Source of the DNA: Bacteroidales bacterium
Lineage (GTDB): Bacteria > Bacteroidota > Bacteroidia > Bacteroidales > Muribaculaceae
NCBI GenBank assembly: GCA_910575615.1
Contig: CAJTEX010000017.1
Location: 1 to 62,602 of the forward strand
Direction: 5' to 3'
DNA length: 62,602 nucleotides
Numbering within the stretch: the first letter of the stretch is position 1; every line of letters begins with the position of its first letter. This document shows positions 25,397 to 33,485 of this stretch, piece after piece. The notes beneath the pieces were generated by a model. It was not told where the DNA came from. It saw nothing but the letters and a program-made list of their open reading frames with translations, and did not search any database. The translations under genes were made by a program, and so were the position numbers.

Positions 25397-26641
25397 ATGA
25401 GACATTTCATATTCGCATTGCTGATTGCTGTGATGGCATGGCCGTCCCGTGCCCAGGAGCGGCAGGAGTTCCGGGTAAAACCCGGGGTGGAGGTTCTGCG
25501 CGACTCCGGTTTTGAAGCACTGAGGGGGAAACGTGTGGGACTCATCACCAACCCGACCGGTGTTGACAATTCTCTCAAAGCGACCATCGACATACTCAAG
25601 GAGGCTCCGGAGGTGGAGCTGGTCGCGCTGTTCGCCCCCGAACACGGCGTGCGCGGCGACATCACGGCTGGCGCGACCGTGGGCAACACTGTCGACCCGG
25701 CCACCGGCGTGAAGGTCTATTCCCTTTACGGGGCCACAAAGAAACCCACGGCAGAGATGCTAAGCGGAATAGACGCACTGGTTTATGACATCCAGGACAA
25801 TGGTTGCCGCTCATACACATTCATATCCACGATGGCCATAGCCATGGAGCAATGCGCGCGCCTGGGCAAGGAGTTCGTGGTGCTTGACCGTCCGAATCCC
25901 CTTGGTGGGAACAAGGTGGAGGGGCTTTGCACCGACCCTGACGAAATATCGTTCGTGGGCTACCTCCCGGTGCCATACATCTACGGCCTCACCCCCGGCG
26001 AACTCGCGAAGATGATTGTCGGGGAGGGGATGCTGAAAACCGACAAGCCGCTCAACCTGACCGTGGTCAGGATGGATGGATGGGAACGCGGAATGCTCTT
26101 CGAGGACACCGCCATGCCTTGGGTGCTCCCCTCCCCCCACATCCCGACCCCGCAGACAGCCATATATTATCCCGCCACCGGCATCGCCGGCGAACTCGAC
26201 TATCTCTCTATCGGGGTAGGCTACACATTGCCGTTCCGCACATTCGCCGCGCCGTGGATAAACGCTTCGCGTCTGGCCGCTAAACTCAATGGAATGGATA
26301 TCCCGGGAGTGGCTTTCAGGCCGATACACTACAAGCCTTATTACGGCTTCAAACGGGGCGAGAACCTGCAGGGGGTGGAGCTGTACATCACCGATTACGA
26401 CGCGGCCCCGCTGACCCTCATACAATTTTATGTGATGGAGGCCCTCGCCGAGCTTTATCCGGCCCACAAGGCCCTGGCAGACGCGCCGGTGAAACGCCTG
26501 TCTATGTTTGACAAGGTGACAGGCTCGAAAAAGGTCAGGCCGGTGTTCTTCAAGAACTACAAGGTGGCCGACCTGCTGCCGCTCTGGAACCGCGACCTTG
26601 AGTCATTCAAGGCATCCAAAGAGAAGTATCACTTGTATTGA
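25397..26641 (+). CDS. DUF1343 exo-beta-N-acetylmuramidase, NamZ-like
   Basis: DUF1343 (GH171) proteins such as Bacillus NamZ remove MurNAc from the non-reducing end of peptide-free glycan. The 414-residue product begins at 25397 with a signal peptide, MRHFIFALLIAVMAWPSRAQ, so it acts in the periplasm. Family motifs are VGLITNPTGVDN, LFAPEHGVRGD (with the conserved Glu), ALVYDIQDNGCRSYTF, VLDRPNPLGG and LPSPHIPTPQTA. Upstream in-frame codons are ignored because they would bury the signal peptide. It lies between the permease and the sugar kinase and would feed MurNAc or a disaccharide to them. Confidence 0.88.
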   Translation: MRHFIFALLIAVMAWPSRAQERQEFRVKPGVEVLRDSGFEALRGKRVGLITNPTGVDNSLKATIDILKEAPEVELVALFAPEHGVRGDITAGATVGNTVDPATGVKVYSLYGATKKPTAEMLSGIDALVYDIQDNGCRSYTFISTMAIAMEQCARLGKEFVVLDRPNPLGGNKVEGLCTDPDEISFVGYLPVPYIYGLTPGELAKMIVGEGMLKTDKPLNLTVVRMDGWERGMLFEDTAMPWVLPSPHIPTPQTAIYYPATGIAGELDYLSIGVGYTLPFRTFAAPWINASRLAAKLNGMDIPGVAFRPIHYKPYYGFKRGENLQGVELYITDYDAAPLTLIQFYVMEALAELYPAHKALADAPVKRLSMFDKVTGSKKVRPVFFKNYKVADLLPLWNRDLESFKASKEKYHLY

Positions 26642-26649
26642 ACCACTTC

Positions 26650-27543
26650 ATGTCGACACTAATCGCTGATTGCGGCTCCACCAAGGTGGAATGGGCAATC
26701 ATCCACACTGACCGGAGCGACAACGCCCCAAACGACACAAGCGTATTCCGCACCACAGGTTTCAATGCCGCCATCACCCCAGCCGACGAGATTGCCCGTC
26801 TGCTGTCAGAGGAGCTTGCGCCTGCAATCGCCGGGGCCAATATCACGCGCCTTCATTTCTATGGGGCCGGATGTATCGGAGGCGACACAGACCGCCGTCT
26901 TCTCTCCCTGATGCGCGCCATCCTCCCTGATGCCGAGATCGAGATTCAAGGAGATCTGCTGGGAGCTGCGCGCGCCCTGTTCGGCCACAATCCGGGCATA
27001 GCCTGCATACTCGGCACCGGCTCTAATTGCGGCATGTATGACGGCAATGCAATCACCCTCAACACTCCCCCTATGGGATATATCCTCGGCGACGAAGGCT
27101 CTGGGGCCGTCTTGGGACGCAACCTCGTCAACCTGGTCTTCAAACATCCCGGACTGCTGCCCGATGAGATTGTCACAGACTTCGACACGACATACGGCCT
27201 GTCGAAAGCTGACATCATACAACGAGTCTACCGTCAGCCGGGCGCAAACCGTTTCCTCGCGTCCTTCTGTCCTTTTATCAGCAAGCATATCACCCATCCG
27301 GCAATGCGCAGGCTTGTGGCCGGTTCATTCCGTGATTTCCTCATCGCCAACCTGCCCGTCTCGGCATCTCCCGAGGGCCAGACCACGGTTGACTGCGCCG
27401 ACATGCCGATAGGCTTTGTCGGCTCCATAGCATACCATTTCTCTGACATGCTGGCCGAGGCATGCGCGGCTTTCGGGCTTGACGCTCCTGTCATCCTACC
27501 TGCCCCTCTAAAGGCTCTCGCGGCATACCATCTGTCGCGGTAA
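26650..27543 (+). CDS. BadF/BadG-type sugar kinase, probable N-acetylglucosamine/MurNAc kinase
   Basis: A 297-residue ASKHA-fold kinase. The phosphate-1 motif is STLIADCGSTKVEW at the start, the adenosine/phosphate-2 region ACILGTGSNCGMYDG, and the LGDEGSGAVLGRNLV loop follows. These are the signatures of BadF/BadG family GlcNAc kinases, which include the MurNAc/GlcNAc kinase MurK of Clostridium and Tannerella. The ATG at 26650 is chosen over a TTG 12 bases upstream that overlaps the NamZ stop. As last gene of the operon it would phosphorylate the amino sugars that the permease brings in. Murein etherase MurQ is not in this window. Confidence 0.82.
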   Translation: MSTLIADCGSTKVEWAIIHTDRSDNAPNDTSVFRTTGFNAAITPADEIARLLSEELAPAIAGANITRLHFYGAGCIGGDTDRRLLSLMRAILPDAEIEIQGDLLGAARALFGHNPGIACILGTGSNCGMYDGNAITLNTPPMGYILGDEGSGAVLGRNLVNLVFKHPGLLPDEIVTDFDTTYGLSKADIIQRVYRQPGANRFLASFCPFISKHITHPAMRRLVAGSFRDFLIANLPVSASPEGQTTVDCADMPIGFVGSIAYHFSDMLAEACAAFGLDAPVILPAPLKALAAYHLSR

Positions 27544-27680
27544 TTTAACTGGATGTTCCTGTGACCCAACAAAAATATATTGCTGGCCGCAAACGTGTAT
27601 AACAGACTGTTTTGAGCGAGTTCTGAAATAACACCCCACATATTGTTCGCCCGCAACACCACACATATTGTTCTATTGTT

Positions 27681-27703
27681 CGCTCATGAATCCGTAGGAT
27701 TCG
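27681..27703. repeat. Dispersed palindromic repeat, copy 2
   Basis: CGCTCATGAATCCGTAGGATTCG; arms GAATCC and GGATTC around GTA. It matches the copy at 12471-12493 in all but a few positions, and like that copy it is close to 25-base-period repeats. Confidence 0.6.
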
Positions 27704-27753
27704 TTAACTATTAGCCGGGGGTTGGCGGCCGACAGGCCGGTAACCTGTGAATA

Positions 27754-27880
27754 GGGTCTCACGCAGATTGCGCAGATACGCAGATTTCTCGCGGATTAAA
27801 GGTCGCTTCGCTCCCGGATAAGCCCGCAGATTTCACGGATTCCGCAGATTTCACAGATTTGGTCGCTTTGCTCCCGAGGG
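27754..27880 (+). repeat. CGCAGATT-type intergenic repeat, copy 1
   Basis: Starts GGGTCTCACGCAGATT and runs through several CGCAGATT(T) and CACAGATTT units with a GGTCGCTTCGCTCCCG module inside and a related one at the end. Most of it aligns with 62040-62130. Short CGCAGATTT arrays of this kind occur in many Bacteroidota intergenic regions; their role is unknown. Confidence 0.65.
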
Positions 27881-27922
27881 AATTCTATGAATGAAAATTT
27901 ATTATTGGTGGCGGGTGAACCT

Positions 27923-27973
27923 AAAAAAAGGAAACATCCTATGGCGTTGACGCCATAGGATGTTTCCTTTTTT
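27923..27973. terminator. Bidirectional terminator at the end of ompA
   Basis: Perfect long stem from the A run at 27923 through GGAAACATCCTATGGCG (ending 27946) with its complement from 27951, closing on TTGA, and T runs on both strands. It ends the minus-strand ompA transcript and can also stop plus-strand read-through. Confidence 0.92.
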
Positions 27974-28026
27974 ATCTTGCCGTCACATGGCCCGAGGGCC
28001 GGTGAACGCTGTCATTCAAGTGATGA

Positions 28027-29205
28027 TTACTTCACGTTGACAGTCATCTTGGCCATACGGTTCCAGTCGAGCTTGTTGAAGACTTCGGTTACACCGAGAC
28101 CTTCGGTTGTGATGCTGGATTCGGGAACGCCGTTCTGAACGAGGGCCTTCTTGACGGCCTGTGCGCGACGCTCTGAAAGCTTCTGGTTGAAAGCCTTGGA
28201 ACCATCCTTGGATGCGTAACCCTGAACGAGGACGGTAGCACCTGCGTTCTCCTTAACCTGAGCAGCGGTCATAGCGATTTCAGGCTGCTGGTTGGCCTGG
28301 ATGTAAGAGGAGTTGACGTTGAAGAAGACGTAGCGGATGTTGTCAAGGTTCTTGATAACCTGCTGCACTTCTTTCGGACGACGGTTGCAAGCGTCGAGCT
28401 GAGCCTGGAGGTCGGCGAGCTGGGCGAGCAGAGCCGCGTTGCTTGCGCCGCAAGCCTCAAGGTCGCCGCGGAGAGCGTTGATCTGGGCGTTGAGGGCGTC
28501 AATCTCAGCCTGGTCGAAAGGACGCACGAGAGCGAAGTGGTGGGTGCCGTTCGAGTTCTTGAAGTGGTAAGTGACACCAGCCTGGAGCTCGAAGTACATG
28601 TTGTTCACGTTGTAGTGTGAATCGTAGCCGAGGTTGCTGAACTTGTCGGCAGCCACGTCGCCGTTCATGTTCCAGAGGAGGGCGGGCTTCAGAGAGATGG
28701 TCCAAGCCTTGGCCTCGCCGAGGTTGAAGTTGAAGTTAAGACCTACCTTGGTGGCGAAAGAGTTGCCATCATCGATTCCGGTCGAGTGGGGATAGTAGGA
28801 GTGGAGCCAGCCTGAACCTGCCACAGCCTCGATCTCAAACACACGGGGTGCGCCGGTGTAGCTTGCGAAGAGGTTCATCAGGTTCACGGCACCGAACACA
28901 CCTACATACTGATGATCGAATGCGTTTGCAGACTTCACACCTGTCCAGGAGGAGGTGTTGACACTCCACTCGCCTTCAACGCCGAGGCCGAAGGTCGGGG
29001 TGATCTGCTTGCGGATTTCCGCGCCGACGATGCCACGGCCGGTCTTGAGGAAATCCTCACCGGTGGCTGTCTTGGTGGCAAACACGCCGCCACCCTTGAG
29101 GGTGAACGACCAATTGTCAGAGAACTTGTTGCCTGCGTCTGTAACCTGAGCCTGCGAAGTGCAAACTCCCAGAGCGAGAGCAGCTAAAAGAATTGCCTTT
29201 TTCAT
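28027..29205 (-). CDS. OmpA-family outer membrane protein
   Basis: A 392-residue outer membrane protein: signal peptide (MKKAILLAALALGVCTSQAQ), an N-terminal beta-barrel (about 25-215, aromatic alternating strands such as NWSFTLKGGGVFATK), a coiled-coil linker (about 220-265, LNAQINALRGDLEACGASNAALLAQLADLQAQLDAC, with two Cys) and a C-terminal OmpA peptidoglycan-binding domain (about 285-392). The key residues of that domain are present in VLVQGYASKDGSKAFNQKLSERRAQAVKKAL, although the usual GHTD is GYAS. This is the typical abundant porin-like OmpA of Bacteroidales. It has the best promoter of the window and its own terminator, so it is an independent, probably highly expressed unit. Confidence 0.93.
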   Translation of the reverse strand: MKKAILLAALALGVCTSQAQVTDAGNKFSDNWSFTLKGGGVFATKTATGEDFLKTGRGIVGAEIRKQITPTFGLGVEGEWSVNTSSWTGVKSANAFDHQYVGVFGAVNLMNLFASYTGAPRVFEIEAVAGSGWLHSYYPHSTGIDDGNSFATKVGLNFNFNLGEAKAWTISLKPALLWNMNGDVAADKFSNLGYDSHYNVNNMYFELQAGVTYHFKNSNGTHHFALVRPFDQAEIDALNAQINALRGDLEACGASNAALLAQLADLQAQLDACNRRPKEVQQVIKNLDNIRYVFFNVNSSYIQANQQPEIAMTAAQVKENAGATVLVQGYASKDGSKAFNQKLSERRAQAVKKALVQNGVPESSITTEGLGVTEVFNKLDWNRMAKMTVNVK

Positions 29206-29234
29206 AAGAGATGTTTCTTGTTGTATGCTGGCCG

Positions 29235-29265
29235 CAAAGTTAAAAAAAAATTAACACTTTTCAAA
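29235..29265 (-). promoter_or_regulatory. Promoter of ompA
   Basis: Minus strand: TTTG (29265-29262), 19 bases, TAACTTTG (29242-29235), an exact match to the Bacteroidota consensus. The ompA start is 30 bases downstream. Confidence 0.85.
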
Positions 29266-29487
29266 ATCTTTCTAAGCTTTTTTTGTGATTATCAACGATT
29301 ATCGACTTTCAACACCTTTGATTGGGCTGTCGCCAAACCGTCATAACCATTATTCAGGCTTATCAACACTTTTTAAACAAAGGTCGCACTGACAAAGTTT
29401 AGAATCCGGTCATAATTTTTAACTCCATGGCATTTTTCCCGTAGGGCAATCCTTTGGAAGGCAATATAGACGGTCCAAAAACGGCAA

Positions 29488-29520
29488 CCCGCATCGGCTG
29501 CTGAAGACAGCTGACGCGGG
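29488..29520 (-). terminator. Probable terminator of the T9SS operon
   Basis: Stem CCCGC/GCGGG with TC/GA and GCTG/CAGC inside and one mismatch; on the minus strand the next bases are TTGCCGTTTTTGG, so the T run is a few bases late. It lies 44 bases past the porN stop codon. Confidence 0.5.
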
Positions 29521-29563
29521 CAGGCATAATATTTTGGGCATCCACCAGGGGGGACGCGTTGGC

Positions 29564-30754
29564 TCATTTTCGGCGGCGCACCGACTTGGTGGCCGACGAC
29601 GAAGATTTCGGGGCGGCCTTTGGCTTGGATGCTTTCTTCTTGGGTTTCGCCTTGGACGATGATGTCGCTTTGGACCTCGAACGCGAAGAGCGTGTGGAGC
29701 GCACCTCCTTTTTCGGGGTCTCCTCATCTGCCTCTGCGTCGCCGTCACGGGAAGCGATGGCGGCTTCCTCATCCTTTGCGGCAGCGGCAGCCTCCTCGGC
29801 GGCTTCGCGGGCCTCACGGGCGGCGATCACCTCCTCACGGGAGGGTACCCAGAGTTTCTTGTCAAACTGCTCCAGACGGTTCTGTATGCTGTCTTGGGCG
29901 CGCTGCCTGTCATCAGGGTCGGGATAGAGCTGCATCATCGACTTGTTGGCGAGGTTGCGGGTCTTGTATATGTCCCCGTCATACATATTGCGCGAGAAAT
30001 AGTCGGCGTAGGTGTATTTCGGCAGGTTGTTGTCATCGTTGACGAAGATGTATTGCTGCGTGAGATAGGGGCGCAGGTTGTCCATCTTCACCCAGAACAT
30101 CGGGTAGCGCACGGCCTCGCCGCCGAAGTCGTCAGAGCGGTGGAGCACGGGGCAGATGGCCTCGACAATGCGGCGGGTCTTGTTGGTGCGTGAGTCAAAC
30201 TCCCACTTCTCAAGGACGAAATAAGACAGCACCTCATTGGCTGGGACATCGGCCTCCTCTATCAGGTATTTCGGATTCTTCTCGCTGGAGCCTTTGGCGG
30301 GGGAATAAAGCACGTGAAAGCGGTCGAGCATGTCAGACACCTTCACCTTGTACTGGTCGGTGAAGATTTCCTTGCCGTCGAGGTATTCATAGACCGGCAT
30401 ACGGTTGTCGGCCACCAGGCGCATTATGATACGAAACAGATTCTCCTGGCCGTCGACCACCTCCTCAGGATAATACAGGGGGGTGTTCTTGGGGTTGTCA
30501 AGCTTGAGGTCGCGGTAGATGACCCGCATCCACATCTTGTCGGCATCGGAAGTCTCCTGGGTGGCGAACCGCTGCTGCATGCGTTCGGTCACACCCGGAC
30601 TGGCTTCTTGCTGCTTGTCGCGCGAACGGTCGGCACCCCCGCGACGGACTATCGAGGAGCTCGATGAGCCCCCGTCGGTGGTCTGGGCGGAGACCTGGGT
30701 CATTGCCGCGAACATGGCGACGGAGGCCAGGGTATATCTTGCAAATGCTTTCAT
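29564..30754 (-). CDS. porN: Type IX secretion ring protein PorN/GldN
   Basis: Periplasmic partner of PorK in the ring complex of the type IX secretion system. The 396-residue protein has a signal peptide (ASVAMFAAMTQVSAQ) and the GldN domain with RVIYRDLKLDNPKNTPLYYPEE (about 78-100), DQYKVKVSDMLDRFHVLY, YFVLEKWEFDSRTNKTRRIVEAICPVL and YADYFSRNMYDGDIYKTRNL. From about residue 310 an Ala/Glu-rich coiled segment leads into a Ser/Lys/Arg-rich tail of about 55 residues that is not part of the GldN domain. It is the last gene of the porTPKLMN order, 33 bases after porM. Confidence 0.93.
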   Translation of the reverse strand: MKAFARYTLASVAMFAAMTQVSAQTTDGGSSSSSIVRRGGADRSRDKQQEASPGVTERMQQRFATQETSDADKMWMRVIYRDLKLDNPKNTPLYYPEEVVDGQENLFRIIMRLVADNRMPVYEYLDGKEIFTDQYKVKVSDMLDRFHVLYSPAKGSSEKNPKYLIEEADVPANEVLSYFVLEKWEFDSRTNKTRRIVEAICPVLHRSDDFGGEAVRYPMFWVKMDNLRPYLTQQYIFVNDDNNLPKYTYADYFSRNMYDGDIYKTRNLANKSMMQLYPDPDDRQRAQDSIQNRLEQFDKKLWVPSREEVIAAREAREAAEEAAAAAKDEEAAIASRDGDAEADEETPKKEVRSTRSSRSRSKATSSSKAKPKKKASKPKAAPKSSSSATKSVRRRK

Positions 30755-30787
30755 ATTCAGAGGGGGTATGTCTTGTTCTTTACCTTT

Positions 30788-32356
30788 TCAGTTTACGATT
30801 ACCTCTATCGGGGCGAGGTCTCGGGTGATGCCGTCGGGGCCGACAGCCTTCACCCTCGAGATGTAGAACCGTTTTCCTCGGCTGAGACGTCGGAAAGAGT
30901 CTTTCTGACGCTGCGAGAACTGGTCGCCCTGCGACACCTCGGGGATGGCGTTGCCCATCGAGTCGAAGAACACCGTCTCGAAGCTCAGCACCTTGAACTG
31001 GATGTTGAGCAGGTCGTCGTCGATGGCGGCCTCTATGCCGGGGGCGTTGAGCAGTAATGCCTTTGACAGGCCTCGGCCTCCCCCCTTGTAATGGCTGGTG
31101 TTGCCGTTGGCATCCTTGTAAGCGATATAGGGGGATGGATCCGGTAATTTGCGGACACGGAATTTGGTGGAGGCGACAGTCATCTGACGGCCATCCATCT
31201 CGGCGTTCACAGTCACGGTGGCCTCCTCTCCGACCTTTGACGGACGCGCCACCCAGTGGTCGCCGCTTTTGGTCAGGGAGCCGTTGGTCATCGTTGCCGA
31301 TACCCCGTTCATCGCCACGCCGGGCACTGAAATCGAAATCGGGTTGTCGATGCCGGCATACAGCACATTCATCATTGTCGCCGACACGGTAGCGGTGGGC
31401 TCAATGACGGTGTAGCTCGACTGAAACGGATGGTGGCTGACTGAGCCGTCGGCACGTGGCACCTCAAGGTAGCCCTTGTAATCGAATGTGCCGGTCGCGC
31501 CGGGAGAAATCTCATAAAGGCCACGGTCGTTGCCGAGCTTGTTGCCGTTGACATACACCACGGGGCGCGCGGTGGTGTCGACGGCGGCGAGGACGATATT
31601 GGCCGAATATTTGCCGCCGCGCATCACGAAGCGGCTCTGGGGGATGACGAAAGCGTTAAGCTCGTTGACCCTGACATCGCCCGCGTCGACATTCTCGAGG
31701 AGAGCCTGGAGGGCCTCACCCTCGGCATATTTCACGTCATTCTGAAGCTTGGTGAGCAGGGTGACGGCTGCCACCACAGGCTGGTTGTTGAATTTCGACT
31801 CCTCCCAGGTCTGGCGGCCGAGGGTGCCACGGCTCAACACATCATCGGTGGAGAGGGCCGTGAGAATGTTTTCACGCTTCACCGAGTCGGTCATCAACGA
31901 CGCGATATACTCGCGGTAGCCTTCGATGGTGTTGCGCAGATGCCGACCCTGGGGACGCGATCCGGAGAGCATCACAATTGAAGCCGCCTCCAGGTTGTCG
32001 CGGTTCTGTATATCGCCAACAGAGCCTCCCTTGCCGTCGGCCTCCCTGACAATCATCTCTTTCAGGGAGTCGATTTTTAGATACACGCCGTCTGTGACGC
32101 GGCGCACCTCCTGGGCCTTGTCATACCACACCTGCCCCTTGTCGGGATTCTGCTGGGCGAAAGCCTGCAGAGAGTGGAGGATGGCGGCGTTGCGCTGCTC
32201 CACGTTGCTGTTGGTTCTCTTCAAGCCCTCCTCGACCTGGGTGAAACCGTTGAGCACATCGCTCGACACGTTCAGAGCCAGCATTGCGGTCAGGACGATG
32301 TACATCAGGTTGATCATCTTCTGACGCGGAGTGAGCTTGTTGTTACTGGTACCCAA
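30788..32356 (-). CDS. porM: Type IX secretion motor protein PorM/GldM
   Basis: PorM forms the proton-driven motor of the T9SS with PorL: one membrane helix and a long periplasmic shaft that reaches the PorK-PorN ring. The 522-residue product begins MGTSNNKLTPRQKMINLMYIVL with the single helix at about 15-33 (LMYIVLTAMLALNVS), a helical stretch, then the beta-domains, including KYSANIVLAAVDTTARPVVYVNG and the C-terminal KALLLNAPGIEAAI. No signal peptide is expected. Length is normal. It follows porL by 52 bases. Confidence 0.95.
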   Translation of the reverse strand: MGTSNNKLTPRQKMINLMYIVLTAMLALNVSSDVLNGFTQVEEGLKRTNSNVEQRNAAILHSLQAFAQQNPDKGQVWYDKAQEVRRVTDGVYLKIDSLKEMIVREADGKGGSVGDIQNRDNLEAASIVMLSGSRPQGRHLRNTIEGYREYIASLMTDSVKRENILTALSTDDVLSRGTLGRQTWEESKFNNQPVVAAVTLLTKLQNDVKYAEGEALQALLENVDAGDVRVNELNAFVIPQSRFVMRGGKYSANIVLAAVDTTARPVVYVNGNKLGNDRGLYEISPGATGTFDYKGYLEVPRADGSVSHHPFQSSYTVIEPTATVSATMMNVLYAGIDNPISISVPGVAMNGVSATMTNGSLTKSGDHWVARPSKVGEEATVTVNAEMDGRQMTVASTKFRVRKLPDPSPYIAYKDANGNTSHYKGGGRGLSKALLLNAPGIEAAIDDDLLNIQFKVLSFETVFFDSMGNAIPEVSQGDQFSQRQKDSFRRLSRGKRFYISRVKAVGPDGITRDLAPIEVIVN

Positions 32357-32408
32357 TGGTTAAGCTTTTATAAGGTTAAAGATCTGTCTTTTCTGTCATG
32401 TCGCCGCG

Positions 32409-33416
32409 TCAGGCCTGCGGAGCGGACGGACGGCGCTGTGTGCCCTGATACTGCGGGGGCACAGGCTGGGCCTCATCCTGTGGGGCCGCAGGCTCCGGAG
32501 CGACAGTGGCCGGCTGCTGGGCCACGCCCTGTTGGGCGGCCGCGGCGGCTGCCAGAGGATTGGCGGCATACATGTTGATGGTCATGGCGTTGATCATCTT
32601 CTCATACACGGAGTTGAGCTGGTGCATGTAGAGGGCCATCTTCTCTGTCTCCTCGCAATAACGAGCGCTCTGCGACGAGCTGCGCTCATACATGTCGCGT
32701 ATCTCCTTGATGCCGGCGTTGACGCGGTCGATGGCGTCGAGCTGCGAGCTGACACTCTTGAGCTGAATCTCGTAGATGGTGTTGAGGCCCTGGATGTTGC
32801 GGTTGAGGCCCTGCATCTGCTCGACATATCCGGTCGACGAACGGGTGATGTTCTCCGAGTTCTCGGTTATGGCGCGGTAAGACTCCAGCAGGACATCGCT
32901 GACGGTGTTGAGCGAGCGGGTGGTCTCCTGGAGATGGCGCAGCTCCTCTGCCATGGCCGAAACCTGGTCGAGGTAGGTCTGCGTGGCCGACACCATCGAA
33001 CTGACTACCTCAGCCGGGGTGGAGTCGGAGGAGAGAACCGGGGCCTGCACGGGGCCAGACTGCGCGTGGCCACCCTGCACAGCCGCGCTGTTCACGCTGC
33101 CGTTGATCACGACACCAGAGCCTCCTTTGAAATCAGGACGGTCTTCGGGGTCGCCGGTCTCGAACACGGGGAAGACTTTCTCCCATTTGTAATCGCGCGC
33201 GGGGCGGTCGAAGGCGGTGAGGGTGAACATCAGCACCTCAGTGCCCATGCCCAGCGACAGCAGGAAGTTGCCGCCGGGGAGGTGGAGAATCTTGAAGAGC
33301 GCGCCCCAGATCACGATGGCCGCACCGATCGAGTATGCGAAATTGAAGAAACGCTGCCCTTTCTCCGAGGATATCCAGGCCGAGAGGCCGCGCTTATATT
33401 GCTTGTATTTTCCCAT
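32409..33416 (-). CDS. porL: Type IX secretion motor protein PorL/GldL
   Basis: Cytoplasmic membrane half of the T9SS motor. The 335-residue product has two membrane helices near the N-terminus (about 23-42, FAYSIGAAIVIWGALFKILH, and 48-66), with the conserved Glu in GMGTEVLMFTLTAF that is thought to be involved in proton flow. A long cytosolic part follows, mostly coiled coil (about 140-270), and the last 60 residues are Ala/Pro/Gln-rich and poorly ordered. The first residues, MGKYKQYKRGLSAWISSEKGQRF, are typical of the family. Confidence 0.94.
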   Translation of the reverse strand: MGKYKQYKRGLSAWISSEKGQRFFNFAYSIGAAIVIWGALFKILHLPGGNFLLSLGMGTEVLMFTLTAFDRPARDYKWEKVFPVFETGDPEDRPDFKGGSGVVINGSVNSAAVQGGHAQSGPVQAPVLSSDSTPAEVVSSMVSATQTYLDQVSAMAEELRHLQETTRSLNTVSDVLLESYRAITENSENITRSSTGYVEQMQGLNRNIQGLNTIYEIQLKSVSSQLDAIDRVNAGIKEIRDMYERSSSQSARYCEETEKMALYMHQLNSVYEKMINAMTINMYAANPLAAAAAAQQGVAQQPATVAPEPAAPQDEAQPVPPQYQGTQRRPSAPQA

Positions 33417-33485
33417 TGATTCAGTTCTGAGAAATATGGATGGTGGCTTTTGTCTGAAATACTATTTGCGGGGTGGAGGGGAAGA

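Larger units (their letters stand above)
27544..28026. other. Repeat-rich intergenic region between the salvage operon and ompA
   Basis: Contains a segment (27601-27619) similar to 12546-12564, a 12-base direct repeat 25 bases apart (CACATATTGTTC at 27637 and 27662), the palindromic repeat at 27681-27703, a hairpin ACAGG/CCTGT near 27733, a CGCAGATT-type repeat (27754-27880) and a perfect terminator (27923-27973). No gene is supported. Confidence 0.6.
29206..29563. other. Intergenic region between the porN and ompA genes
   Basis: The right-hand 30 bases after ompA carry its promoter. The rest is A+T-rich. A stem CCCGC...GCGGG at 29488-29520 with an inner GCTG/CAGC, followed on the minus strand by a short T run, is probably the end of the T9SS operon transcript. 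No gene is seen. Confidence 0.5.

Noticed and set aside
16232-27543. Capsule or exopolysaccharide cluster
   Set aside because: There are two glycosyltransferases but no flippase, polymerase or sugar-nucleotide synthesis genes; the amidase, NamZ-like, AmpG-like and kinase genes fit wall salvage better.
27544-28026. tRNA gene or attachment site
   Set aside because: No cloverleaf, no TTCGA-type T-loop in the right setting, and no integrase nearby; the hairpins are explained as repeats and a terminator.
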